Origin: Faecalicatena sp.
Lineage (GTDB): Bacteria > Bacillota > Clostridia > Lachnospirales > Lachnospiraceae
Length of the DNA: 23,210 nt
Direction of reading: 5' to 3'
NCBI GenBank assembly: GCA_009774255.1
Contig: VSNK01000048.1
Span: 1-23,210, forward strand
Positions within the stretch are counted from its first letter, which is position 1. Each line of letters opens with the position of its first letter. The translations under genes and the position numbers were made by a program. Below are positions 15,062-23,124 of the stretch, in pieces. The notes beneath the pieces are model-generated. The model searched no databases. It saw nothing but the letters and a program-made list of their open reading frames with translations, and was not told the origin of the DNA.

Positions 15062-17971
15062 ATGGAAATCACTCATTTAAAAGTAAATCATCTGGTCAAT
15101 CCGCTTGGATATGACCTTGGCCGTCCTACAATTTCCTATGTGGTAAGAAATACGGCAGCCAAAAAGCAGGAAAAGGCGCAGGTTCTCGTCTCCCTGGACG
15201 AGGATTTTTCGTCGCTGTGCTACGACAGCGGAGAGTCAGGGGACATCAACAGCACCGCATTTCCGCTGCCTGTCGATCTGCGGCCGGAGACCCGTTACTA
15301 CTGGAAGGCCCGTGTGTGGGCGGATAACGGTGAATACGCGGAGAGCCCGCAGGCATGGTTTGAAACCGCCAAAGATGACAGGTGGCAGGCTGACTGGATC
15401 ACTCCCTGTGCCCCGAAAGAATTACAGATGGCAGTCACGAAAAAGCTTACCGTCACCAGGCCGGTCAAAAGCTGCAGAATGTACATGACAGGGCTGGGCC
15501 TGTATGAATTGTACATCAATGGAGAAAAACAGGGCGAAGAATGTCTTCTTCCCGGCTTCTGTGATTATGACACCTGGATCCAGTACCAGACCTTTGAGGT
15601 CAGTCTGCGGCCCGGTGAAAATGAGATCGAAGTCCTTCTTGGAGACGGATGGTACAAGGGCTGGTACGGACTCCGGAAAACGGAGGAAAATTATGGGGAC
15701 CGCCTCGCTTGTATCGGGGAGCTTCACATTTCCTATGAGGACGGAACAAAGGAAGTCATCGCCACAGATACCACATGGCAGGCGAAAAAGAGCAAGATAG
15801 TTTCCAGCGGAATTTATCCGGGCGAGGTGTTCGACGCGCTATTAGATACCAGTGAAATATTTTCCGTGGAGAGAATCGATTTGGATAAAGGAAAATTGTC
15901 TCCTCGCCTGAGCCCGCCCATCAAGATTCATGAACGCCTTACTCCTGTCGAACTGATCCATACCCCGGCGGGAGAGATGGTGCTGGATATGGGTCAGAAT
16001 ATGGTGGGATGGCTCAAGTTTCACTGCAAGGCGTCCAGGGGGACGAAGCTGCGTTTTCAGTTCGGTGAAATCCTTCAGGAAGGAAATTTTTATAACGATA
16101 ATCTGCGGACTGCCAAAGCGGAATTTACTTATACCGCAGATGGAAATGAATGCGACGTGCGGCAGCATTTCACATTTTATGGCTTCCGTTTTGTGAAGAT
16201 CACCGGCTGGGAAGGGGAGCCTGACGTCAATGATTTTGAGGGTCTGGTCATCCATTCGGAGATGGAGGAGTTGGGTGATATCGAGACTTCGGATCCGCTT
16301 GTGAATCAGTTGATTCAAAATGCCCGGTGGGGCCAGAAGGGAAACTTCCTGGATGTACCCACAGACTGCCCTCAGAGGGACGAGCGTTACGGCTGGACAG
16401 GCGATGCCCAGATTTTCAGCGGTACGGCCTGCTTCAACATGGATACATATGCATTTTATACAAAATATGGGCGGGACATTTACGCAGAACAGAAGAAGCT
16501 GAACGGGAGCGTCCCTGACGTGGTGCCTGTGGCAAATTATCCGGGAGACGGTTCTACCGCATGGGGCGAGGCGGCCACCGTGATTCCGTGGAATGTCTAT
16601 CTGCATTATGGAGACAAAGGCATTCTGGAGCGCCAGTACGGCAGCATGAAAGCCTGGGTGGATTATATGAAAGGCGAAGACGATCGATCGGGCGGCAAAC
16701 GCCTGTGGCAGACCGGTTTTCATTACGGCGACTGGCTGGCTTTGGACGGAAATGTGCCCGGCGGCGTGTACGGTGCCACCGATCCCCATCTGATCGCTTC
16801 CGGATATTACTATCACTCTACCTCCATTGTGGCAAAAACAGCGAAAATTCTTGGAAATGAATCAGATGCGCAATATTATGAAAATCTGGCGGAAGAAATC
16901 CGAAATGCATTTATCCGGGAATATTTTACCCCGGCAGGAAATTTGAGCGTAGATACCATGACTGCTTATGTGGTGGCCCTGTATATGGATTTGACGCCGG
17001 ACTTTGCCTATGAAAAGGTATGCGCCGGACTGCTGAACAAATTAAAAAAGAACCGGTATCATCTGAACACCGGATTCGTGGGAACTCCCTATCTGTGCCG
17101 GATGCTGTCCGAAAACGGCATGAACGATCTGGCCTATCATCTTCTGCTGGAGAAAGGATATCCCGGTTGGCTCTATGAGGTGCTGATGGGCGCGACCACG
17201 ATTTGGGAACGCTGGAATTCCGTCCTGCCTGACGGTAGGATCAGCGGAACGGAAATGAATTCACTGAACCATTACGCCTATGGCTCGATCGTAGAATGGA
17301 TGTACCGCAATATGCTGGGGATTCAGCCGCTGGAGGAAGGCGCAGGGTTCAAGAAATTCCGGATCGCTCCTATGCCGGATTATCAGATTTCTTGGGCAAA
17401 AGGATGCCTGCGGTCGGCGGCGGGGATGATCAAAAGCTCCTGGACGATTGACGGGAAGAAGCTGAAAGTGATCGTGACGGTGCCGTTTGACACGGAGGCG
17501 GAGATCGTGCTGCCGGATGCGGACGTGGGTGAGATTGAGAAGATCGTACGTTCGTATGCGAGCGAGGCGGAGACTGAGAAGAGTGCGCGTTCGGATGCGG
17601 GCACGGCGGGGGTTGAGAAAATTGCGTGGCCAGATGCGGGTGAGGCGGAGAATGGAAAGGCTGTGCAGTCTGGAGTAAAGCAGATTCGAAACAGTGTTGC
17701 GGTGACGGTAGGGGCAGGAAATTATATTTTCGAATACGAACCCACGAAACCATATCGGAAGATTTATAGTATCGATTCTCCGATTGAAGAACTGATGGAA
17801 AATGAAGAGACGAGAGAGATTGTGGAAAAGGAATATCTTTCTCGGTTTGACGGGATTCCGTTTGAAAAGGAATTGTATACACTGGAAGAACTGATGAACG
17901 GGCCGTTTACCAGTCTGCCGCATGATGAGCAGGAGGCGCTGGATCGGAAGCTGAGACGAGTGGAAAGCTGA
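15062..17971 (+). CDS. GH78 alpha-L-rhamnosidase with internal 13-residue tandem repeat
   Basis: A 969-residue cytoplasmic enzyme releasing terminal alpha-L-rhamnose (EC 3.2.1.40). It has an Fn3-like N-terminal domain (about 1-105), a lectin-like rhamnosidase N domain (about 125-290), a concanavalin-like domain (about 292-400), the (alpha/alpha)6 catalytic domain (about 405-750) and a C-terminal beta domain. DVPTDCPQRDERYGWTGD contains the general acid Glu441, and TTIWERWNS holds the likely general base Glu716. Two oddities: a low-complexity repeat at residues 818-869 interrupts the C-terminal beta domain, and an extra acidic helical tail of about 70 residues (900-969, with SIDSPIEELMEN and LYTLEELMNGPF) follows it. 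The ATG at 15062 has AAGGA at 15047-15051. The rhamnoside substrate is unrelated to mannan, so this may be a separate function. Confidence 0.92.
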   Translation: MEITHLKVNHLVNPLGYDLGRPTISYVVRNTAAKKQEKAQVLVSLDEDFSSLCYDSGESGDINSTAFPLPVDLRPETRYYWKARVWADNGEYAESPQAWFETAKDDRWQADWITPCAPKELQMAVTKKLTVTRPVKSCRMYMTGLGLYELYINGEKQGEECLLPGFCDYDTWIQYQTFEVSLRPGENEIEVLLGDGWYKGWYGLRKTEENYGDRLACIGELHISYEDGTKEVIATDTTWQAKKSKIVSSGIYPGEVFDALLDTSEIFSVERIDLDKGKLSPRLSPPIKIHERLTPVELIHTPAGEMVLDMGQNMVGWLKFHCKASRGTKLRFQFGEILQEGNFYNDNLRTAKAEFTYTADGNECDVRQHFTFYGFRFVKITGWEGEPDVNDFEGLVIHSEMEELGDIETSDPLVNQLIQNARWGQKGNFLDVPTDCPQRDERYGWTGDAQIFSGTACFNMDTYAFYTKYGRDIYAEQKKLNGSVPDVVPVANYPGDGSTAWGEAATVIPWNVYLHYGDKGILERQYGSMKAWVDYMKGEDDRSGGKRLWQTGFHYGDWLALDGNVPGGVYGATDPHLIASGYYYHSTSIVAKTAKILGNESDAQYYENLAEEIRNAFIREYFTPAGNLSVDTMTAYVVALYMDLTPDFAYEKVCAGLLNKLKKNRYHLNTGFVGTPYLCRMLSENGMNDLAYHLLLEKGYPGWLYEVLMGATTIWERWNSVLPDGRISGTEMNSLNHYAYGSIVEWMYRNMLGIQPLEEGAGFKKFRIAPMPDYQISWAKGCLRSAAGMIKSSWTIDGKKLKVIVTVPFDTEAEIVLPDADVGEIEKIVRSYASEAETEKSARSDAGTAGVEKIAWPDAGEAENGKAVQSGVKQIRNSVAVTVGAGNYIFEYEPTKPYRKIYSIDSPIEELMENEETREIVEKEYLSRFDGIPFEKELYTLEELMNGPFTSLPHDEQEALDRKLRRVES
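17513..17668 (+). repeat. Four tandem 39-bp units inside the rhamnosidase gene
   Basis: Four in-frame 13-residue units follow one another: PDADVGEIEKIVR, SYASEAETEKSAR, SDAGTAGVEKIAW and PDAGEAENGKAVQ. The shared pattern is a small/acidic start, a central E or G, then EK or GK and a basic, aromatic or polar end. They sit between a beta-strand (TEAEIVL) and the strand VAVTVGAGNYIFEY of the C-terminal domain, where GH78 enzymes normally have a short loop. The units are diverged, so this is an old or positively diversified minisatellite. Confidence 0.75.
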
Positions 17972-17976
17972 CCGTG

Positions 17977-18039
17977 AAAAACTCCCTGTCGAAAGCAATA
18001 AATTCGAATCATTATTGCTTTTCGGCGGGGAGTTTTTTT
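17977..18039. terminator. Bidirectional terminator between converging genes
   Basis: AAAACTCCC... (from 17977) pairs with ...GGGGAGTTTT (to about 18035). The stem extends inward through CGAAAGCAATAA (17990-18001) against TTATTGCTTTTCG (18012-18024). TTTTTTT (18033-18039) follows on the plus strand and AAAA precedes it for the minus strand. It terminates the rhamnosidase transcript and could also end the opposing surface-protein transcript. Confidence 0.85.
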
Positions 18040-18072
18040 AAAGGAAAGTGTAAATAAGGTATTAAAAAATAC

Positions 18073-21000
18073 CTATGCTGCTTTTCTCTTTTTCATCAGG
18101 CAAATCAAAATGCCTAATGCGGAAATACTGCAAACGATCAATGGAAGTACCGGTGTATTGTCTCCGGTATTTACGCTTTTCGTCTGGCTCTGGCTGGTAT
18201 TCTCAGCAGACTGGGTCCTTCCCGACGTAGCTGTCTGATTGCCGGCAGTGTCAGTCGGTGTAGTTTTCAAGGGTGTCTGAGTCGGATCCTTCATGCTGTT
18301 TACACTTTGCGGTTTTTTCTTATTTGTGCTTCCGGAACCGTTGCCCGACGGCTTTGACGGTTTTCCAGAATTATCTGTATTTCCCGGATTCCCCATCGGT
18401 TCATCAGACATAACAATCACATAATCGGAAGCATGGCTGAATTCCAGGCTTACATTTCCTTCAGGGGAAATGGTACGTCCGTCAATAAATACCATTTTTC
18501 CCTCACTGTCATGATAGTAGAGATTTCCATACTGTCCTGCATGTTCTGCGCCCACATTCACGGTCAATGTAGCTTTGAATCCAAAGTCGCCTTCATGCGC
18601 CAGAGAAAGCTGCCTGATCGGATTATCTCCCGCAAGTGCGCGGAGCGTGGAGTTTGGAATATTATTTGTATCCAATGTTACCTGCATATTGATATCTTGG
18701 AGATTGGCGGAAGCGATGTCCGTACCATTGATCGTCCAGGTATAGCCTCCCATGTCCAGATTCAGCTTAATGTCTTTTCCTTTTGCCGCTTCCAGGATCT
18801 CCTTCGGAACTACGGTTACTCCTCCCATTTCTATCTTAAGCGGTTCAGAGCCGGGGGTGAACTCGGTAATTGTTTTCACAATATCGTTTACCTTGTCCTC
18901 AGGAAGTTTATTATCTTCGGCAGGGGTTGACGGTTTGTCAGGATTTCCAGATCCTCCGGAAGTTCCGGAATTATCCGTTCCTCCAGGTGTAACCGAAGGC
19001 CGTGTGATCGGGTGATCCGGTTCTTCGGAAGCTTTGCCGGGATATGCATAAAATGTAACATTTTCAGTTACCGTAAAGGAGTCTCCAGGGGCGGGAGCTC
19101 CCTGATAGGGAGACCATGAGAGTTCGTCGTATCCTTCGAGAGATTCCGGGAATGTTATAGTGGAACCCGGTTCCGCAACCTGACAGAACATGGCCTCAAA
19201 ACCTGTTTCATCATAGTTGTTATCAAACGGGTACTCATACTCAAATCGAGGATCAATGACAAATCGAACGATACAATTTTCATATGCTGCATCCATGCGA
19301 ATGATATCTCCATTTTCCGCAACTGCATCAGGTATATCATTTACTGTAAAGATGTTCCATTCATTGAACTTTAATCCGGGATACATTTTAGGAAGCTCCA
19401 GCCCCTTTAAGTATTGGATTGTATCAGCTACACTGGTTCCCTCGTCTACCGTAAATATTTCAAAATCATTCTCAGACGCACGGCATCCCTTTTCATTGTA
19501 ATAAGTACGGTTCACTCTTAACATGGTTTTTCCGGGGATTTTTGCCGTAAGGGTAAGATAACTGTCATACTCCGTAATCACGCTGTCTTCCGCAAAATAT
19601 CCATCGTAATCCCAGCCATCAAAGGAGTAATCTTTGGAAATATTTTCGGGAATAAATTCCTGAGCTTTTTTAATAATATTTCCATAAGTCTCTCCGGTCT
19701 CAAAATAAATAGGCTGAGATTTGGTTTCCCATTTCCCCTCCGTGTTTGGAAAGTTGTATTCTACATTGATGCGGTTTTTATCGTATACAGCGTAAACTGC
19801 CATATATGTATTTTCAACGATACGTGTATCTAACGTAATCTCATTTCCGCTATAGTCGCCCCATCCGATCTGTACGAAATCAGAATACTTTGAACTCATC
19901 TCAGGAAAAGTGATTCCCGCTTCTTTCAATGTTGAACGACGGTCAACCTTTTTCTTTTCAATGGACTGAACATTTTCCCATCCGCCATATTCGTTTAATA
20001 CGAAAAAATCAATATTTAGATCATAGGTCGGATATACAAAGGTATTCGTATTCTTGACATATACATAGTAGGGATATTGTATATCGCGGGTATAGGAACC
20101 ATCATCAGCATAATTTCCCGCCATATCCCAAATGCTAATAGAACCCACATACCACTCGCATGGATATGTATCTTCTGTTACGGTAAATGTTCCATGGTAT
20201 TTCTTATCATTTTCATCATACTGAAGGTAAATATCTTTCTGAGAATCCACGATGTCCGAAACAGCATAAAGATAGAGATAACCATATGACTGCAAGTCAA
20301 CATTGTCTGTTGCGGAGACTGTAATATTTATGCTGTTTCCTACAAGAAGCACATCTCCATTTCTTTCGATTTCAACGGACGTAATTATTGGTGCTTCCGT
20401 ATCAACGGACGGAACAACGGCTGCTGTTTTTTTCAGTGTAAAGCTGAAATTTTCTTTATCTGTATCTGACATCTGTAGTTCGGTCTCCTGGCCAAATGCG
20501 CCCAGTCTTGCGAAAATTCTTTTTAAAGTATATTTGCCATCCGTGTAGTATACTCCTGTAGAAGTATCAGCTGTATACAGACGCTGAACTGAATCATAAT
20601 TATATAAGCATGTATCCCAGGTGTTGCCATCCTCATTCTCGAAAGAAACATACACTTCATTGCTGGTGAGTTCGCCCTCTGTTTCCAAAGAAAGTTCCAA
20701 TGTGTCAGTTTCGTTTACTGTCTTGCCATTCTGGTTTAACGTAAAATTTTTTACACGGAGTTCCACAGCATCTTTCTGTTCTACATTGACCCAATATCTA
20801 TAATTCCCATTCTGAGAGTCCGTAGTATCCCAATTTACATAATTCCCTCTGTTGTCTGTCACAAGAATGCGTGAAACATATATTTTGTTAGCATATGTAT
20901 CAGTCAGAGTATACTCAAAGATATAACATTTTTTCTGCTCATCAAAAGAAGCATTCATACTCTGCTCATGATAGTTTGCATCAGAGTATAGAGTTACATC

Positions 21001-21465
21001 TACAGAGCGGATTCCACTGTCGGCGTCATATGCATAGAGTTCCATACGTATGGTGTCATTTTCTTTTAAAGTCTTTCCCTGCTGATCGAATACGACGTTT
21101 TCAATAACAGGCTTTGTTGTGTCGTACTGGGAATTCTCTGTCGTGCGTTCCGTCGTATCTTTCGGACTATCAGCTTGTGGCACAGGTATGGACTCAGGTG
21201 TCGGCGTTGCTGCAGGTGTAGTCCCAGCTTGCGCATTTGAATTATCATTTTGGGGACTTAAATCTGTGTGTGGGGGGGAGTCGTTACTGCCAGTCGCTAT
21301 ATTTCCATTGCCAGTTGTCCCTCCTGTGCTGTCAGTCGTTTCAGCCCCTGACATCGTGCCATTCTCGTCCGCATAACTGTAAACAGGATTGGAAAATGTA
21401 ATGACTAACGCTGATAACAGCATAAAGGTTATCATTTTTTTTATAGCTTGCTTATACTTTCCCAT
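18073..21465 (-). CDS. Large secreted cell-wall-anchored repeat protein
   Basis: A 1130-residue surface protein. A signal peptide (MGKYKQAIKKMITFMLLSAL..., cleavage probable after Ala32 in YSYA) is followed by a Thr/Ser/Gly/Pro-rich stretch (about 35-110). Two units opening with DTTKP/DTEAP (about 112 and 357) and one between them look like Ig-like beta-sandwiches of roughly 110 residues. Then come about three InlB/MucBP-like beta units (about 470-750), a Pro/Gly linker and a beta domain containing VVPKEILEAAKGKDI, ALAGDNPIRQLSLAHEGDFGF and FSHASDYVIVMSD, which I recall from other clostridial surface proteins. A second linker leads to SVNTGD, a membrane helix and KKRKAA, a sortase-type sorting signal. 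The ATG at 21465 is preceded by AGAGAGGA; TTG 21483 is rejected. Adhesion or carbohydrate binding is plausible but not demonstrable. Confidence 0.88.
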   Translation of the reverse strand: MGKYKQAIKKMITFMLLSALVITFSNPVYSYADENGTMSGAETTDSTGGTTGNGNIATGSNDSPPHTDLSPQNDNSNAQAGTTPAATPTPESIPVPQADSPKDTTERTTENSQYDTTKPVIENVVFDQQGKTLKENDTIRMELYAYDADSGIRSVDVTLYSDANYHEQSMNASFDEQKKCYIFEYTLTDTYANKIYVSRILVTDNRGNYVNWDTTDSQNGNYRYWVNVEQKDAVELRVKNFTLNQNGKTVNETDTLELSLETEGELTSNEVYVSFENEDGNTWDTCLYNYDSVQRLYTADTSTGVYYTDGKYTLKRIFARLGAFGQETELQMSDTDKENFSFTLKKTAAVVPSVDTEAPIITSVEIERNGDVLLVGNSINITVSATDNVDLQSYGYLYLYAVSDIVDSQKDIYLQYDENDKKYHGTFTVTEDTYPCEWYVGSISIWDMAGNYADDGSYTRDIQYPYYVYVKNTNTFVYPTYDLNIDFFVLNEYGGWENVQSIEKKKVDRRSTLKEAGITFPEMSSKYSDFVQIGWGDYSGNEITLDTRIVENTYMAVYAVYDKNRINVEYNFPNTEGKWETKSQPIYFETGETYGNIIKKAQEFIPENISKDYSFDGWDYDGYFAEDSVITEYDSYLTLTAKIPGKTMLRVNRTYYNEKGCRASENDFEIFTVDEGTSVADTIQYLKGLELPKMYPGLKFNEWNIFTVNDIPDAVAENGDIIRMDAAYENCIVRFVIDPRFEYEYPFDNNYDETGFEAMFCQVAEPGSTITFPESLEGYDELSWSPYQGAPAPGDSFTVTENVTFYAYPGKASEEPDHPITRPSVTPGGTDNSGTSGGSGNPDKPSTPAEDNKLPEDKVNDIVKTITEFTPGSEPLKIEMGGVTVVPKEILEAAKGKDIKLNLDMGGYTWTINGTDIASANLQDINMQVTLDTNNIPNSTLRALAGDNPIRQLSLAHEGDFGFKATLTVNVGAEHAGQYGNLYYHDSEGKMVFIDGRTISPEGNVSLEFSHASDYVIVMSDEPMGNPGNTDNSGKPSKPSGNGSGSTNKKKPQSVNSMKDPTQTPLKTTPTDTAGNQTATSGRTQSAENTSQSQTKSVNTGDNTPVLPLIVCSISALGILICLMKKRKAA

Positions 21466-21642
21466 TATGTTCCTCTCTTTCAAAATTGCTTACCGGCTAT
21501 CATTTTCAATCATGCAATCTTTATTGTGCACTTCCTCCTTTCTATGTAAGTACGCCTGAACAATCTTTATACGAAAAGATATGTAATGATTGTTTGGACA
21601 GATATGCATTAGCTAAAGATATTAATAGCATGTACATATAAG

Positions 21643-21671
21643 ATTATAACCGGATTGTCAGATTTTGTAAA
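21643..21671 (-). promoter_or_regulatory. Promoter of the surface-protein gene
   Basis: On the minus strand TTTACA (21671-21666) and a perfect TATAAT (21648-21643) are 17 nt apart. This predicts a leader of about 170 nt before the ATG at 21465. Within that leader a second AAAGGAGGAA (21541-21532) lies upstream of a 13-codon open frame starting with GTG, but its spacing to that GTG is too short to be convincing. Confidence 0.6.
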
Positions 21672-21810
21672 TTCATTTATTTATAAATGTGATAGGGGAA
21701 TTTTGTACACGCCTTACATAATTGAAAAGGAGGGACTGGCTTTAAAGTGGCAGACATCTATACGCAAAAAAGAAGTTGTATATAATCAGAGTATATTTTT
21801 TAAGAACATG
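21672..21810. other. AT-rich spacer without a supportable gene
   Basis: This stretch has no gene I can support. A strong ribosome-binding sequence, AAAAGGAGGG at 21726-21734, lies before a GTG (21747) opening a 12-codon frame, MADIYTQKRSCI, that stops at 21785. Its start recalls the N-terminus of Vsr-type mismatch endonucleases (M-A-D-x-x-T/S-x-x-x-R-S), but the match is too short to name. A longer plus-strand frame through here merely runs antisense into the surface-protein remnant. Confidence 0.3.
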
Positions 21811-21936
21811 GTCCTCCGGAAGTTTATTATCTTCGGCAGGGGTTGACGGTTTGTCATGATTTTCTGGTTCTTTAGGCTTTATCGGTTCTCCGGGGATTGT
21901 TATATTGGAAACGATGCCGGGCCAGCGGCGCCCTGC
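21811..21936 (-). pseudogene. Degenerate fragment of a surface-protein paralogue
   Basis: Read on the minus strand, 21856-21811 encodes DKPSTPAEDNKLPED, identical to the linker inside the neighbouring surface protein. The DNA matches 18895-18940 at 45 of 46 positions. Upstream (21935 down to 21857) is a diverged continuation: QGAAGPASFPI in one frame, then SNITIPGEPIKPKEPENH in another. These recall QGAPAPGDSFTV and the linker region of the intact gene but are interrupted by a frameshift. After LPED the similarity ends abruptly in unrelated sequence. It is a remnant of a second copy or a duplicated scrap, in the same orientation as the intact gene. Confidence 0.7.
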
Positions 21937-21996
21937 CTTAGAAAAAAGTCTGTTGATTTTTATTACGATTCCTGGGGCGTTGTATATCCAATACTA

Positions 21997-22265
21997 TTAT
22001 CGAGCTTTCCCGGAAACAATCTGATAGATTTCTTCCACTGTTTTTTCAGGGTTCTTAGAAATATCTTCATAGAGAGAACGTATTTCCTCAGTATCAGTCT
22101 CCAGATCATCGGCGACGCGGGAAAGCGATTTGTTTCTGGCGCATTTTTCTGAGTCAGGGAAATCCGGTCCGTTACGGCTTTTTTCGTAGCTTTCTCTACA
22201 GCTTTGTCTACAGCTTCCCCCACAGCTTTGTCCACCTCTTCTTTTAGCTTCTGGTCAAACTTCAA
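21997..22265 (-). pseudogene. Frameshifted C-terminal fragment, possibly of a PD-(D/E)XK (Rpn-like) transposase
   Basis: Two minus-strand frames appear to be halves of one coding sequence. The first, from TTG 22265, has a charged heptad-like helix (FDQKLKEEVDKAVGEAVDKA, then VEKATKKAV). The second, ending with TAA at 21997-21999, reads KSLSRVADDLETDTEEIRSL followed by YEDISKNPEKTVEEIYQIVSGKAR. The switch lies around 22130-22160. A helical, EK-rich tail ending in a short helix-turn-helix-like segment is typical of PD-(D/E)XK family transposases/nucleases of Lachnospiraceae, from which I infer the family; the catalytic part is absent. AGGAGG lies 8 nt before TTG 22265, so a start there is possible, but the gene still breaks. 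Confidence 0.5.
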
Positions 22266-22356
22266 TTGCTGTGCCTCCTGTCCGTATCAGAAAGAATGCA
22301 AGGCCAAAGTAAATAATAAGAAGAATAAGAGTGGACAAAGCAATGGAATTTTTCAT
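22255..22356 (-). CDS. Possible 33-residue single-helix membrane peptide
   Basis: An ATG at 22356 opens a frame of 33 codons: MKNSIALS, a hydrophobic run of about 16 residues (TLILLIIYFGLAFFLI), then RTGGTAIEV and TGA. The composition is a clear transmembrane segment with a short charged end. No convincing ribosome binding site precedes it, and it overlaps the start of the downstream fragment by 11 nt. It may be a real small protein, or chance in AT-rich DNA. Confidence 0.3.
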   Translation of the reverse strand: MKNSIALSTLILLIIYFGLAFFLIRTGGTAIEV

Positions 22357-22397
22357 ATAGAATTTTATTATCTATCTATTGGAACCACAGTTTCCTC

Positions 22398-22403
22398 TAT
22401 AAT
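22398..22403 (+). promoter_or_regulatory. Candidate -10 box of the recombinase gene
   Basis: A perfect TATAAT lies 41 nt before the recombinase ATG. The nearest -35-like hexamer (TTGGAA, 22379-22384) is only 13 nt away, too close for a standard promoter, so the -35 is not resolved. Confidence 0.35.
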
Positions 22404-22444
22404 TGTAAAATATAAACTAATGGGTTACAAAGGAGGAAACCGTT

Positions 22445-23041
22445 ATGACGGGAACAGTGTATGGTTACATCAGGGTTTCGACAAAAGAGCAGAACGATGA
22501 CAGGCAGCGCATAGCCATGAAAAAATACGGTGTGCCAAAGGAAAATATTTTTTCAGACAAGCAGTCCGGAAAAGATTTCGACCGTCCGGGCTATAAAGCT
22601 CTTATGAAAAAAATCGGGGAACGCGATACTCTTATTATTAAAAGCATTGACCGCCTAGGCAGAGACTTCAATGAGATCATCGAACAATGGAGGTACATCA
22701 CTCTGGATAAGAAGTGTGGCATTGTCGTATTGGATATGAAACTTCTGAATACAGGTGTAGACCGCAGCCTTCTGGATCGTCTTGTCGCGGAAATCATGCT
22801 GGTCGCACTTTCATATGTGGCAGAAACAGAGCGTGAGATGATGCGGCAGCGTGTCGTGGAAGGAATCTCTGCGGCAAAAGCAAGGGGAGTATCATTAGGC
22901 AGAAGACCAATTCAGGTTCCACAGAATTTTGATCTGATCTGGGATCTCTGGGCACAAGGCCAGTTGTCCGGCAGAGAGGCCGCCAGACAGCTGGGTGTGG
23001 ATAATCATACTTTTGCCAAATGGGCAAAACAGTTGGCATAA
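22445..23041 (+). CDS. Serine recombinase (resolvase/invertase family)
   Basis: A 198-residue site-specific DNA recombinase of the small serine type. The catalytic domain has YGYIRVSTKEQ with Arg10 and nucleophile Ser12, then FSDKQSGKDFDRPGY, and the active-site arginines in SIDRLGRDFNEI (Arg70, Arg73). The E-helix region VALSYVAETEREMMRQRVVEGI is followed by AKARGVSLGRRP and a C-terminal helix-turn-helix (about 160-196: SGREAARQLGVDNHTFAKWA) that binds the crossover site. Length and layout fit Tn3-type resolvases and DNA invertases. AAGGAGG (22430-22436) supports the ATG at 22445. It has its own terminator and sits between a frameshifted fragment and a truncated ABC-ATPase fragment, so it could be an orphan from a mobile unit. 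Its target sites are not identified. Confidence 0.93.
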   Translation: MTGTVYGYIRVSTKEQNDDRQRIAMKKYGVPKENIFSDKQSGKDFDRPGYKALMKKIGERDTLIIKSIDRLGRDFNEIIEQWRYITLDKKCGIVVLDMKLLNTGVDRSLLDRLVAEIMLVALSYVAETEREMMRQRVVEGISAAKARGVSLGRRPIQVPQNFDLIWDLWAQGQLSGREAARQLGVDNHTFAKWAKQLA

Positions 23042-23066
23042 TTCGAGCCTTCCAGAAATTACTATC

Positions 23067-23105
23067 AAAAAATGGGGAAAAAACTATGTTTTTTCCCCAT
23101 TTTTT
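23067..23105. terminator. Strong bidirectional terminator after the recombinase gene
   Basis: An 18-bp perfect stem (23067-23084 with 23088-23105) of the form A6-T-G4-A6-C / G-T6-C4-A-T6 closes a 3-nt loop. The T6 end serves as a T-run on the plus strand and the A6 start does the same on the minus strand. Confidence 0.9.
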
Positions 23106-23124
23106 GTGCGCCCGCCGGGCGCAC
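23106..23124. repeat. GC-rich palindrome at the ABC-fragment junction
   Basis: GTGCGCCC (23106-23113) and GGGCGCAC (23117-23124) are a perfect 8-bp inverted repeat around GCC. It begins immediately after the terminator and ends where similarity to an ABC transporter ATPase begins. It could be a junction or crossover-site relic, or a second hairpin. Confidence 0.5.

Noticed and set aside
15842..16816. 324-residue minus-strand open frame opposite the rhamnosidase gene
   Set aside because: It is antisense to the catalytic domain of a clear GH78 gene and shows no motifs of its own.
21655..21846. 63-residue plus-strand open frame
   Set aside because: Its end (VLRKFIIFGRG) is merely the reverse strand of the duplicated surface-protein linker, and the same string occurs antisense inside the intact gene near 18900-18930.
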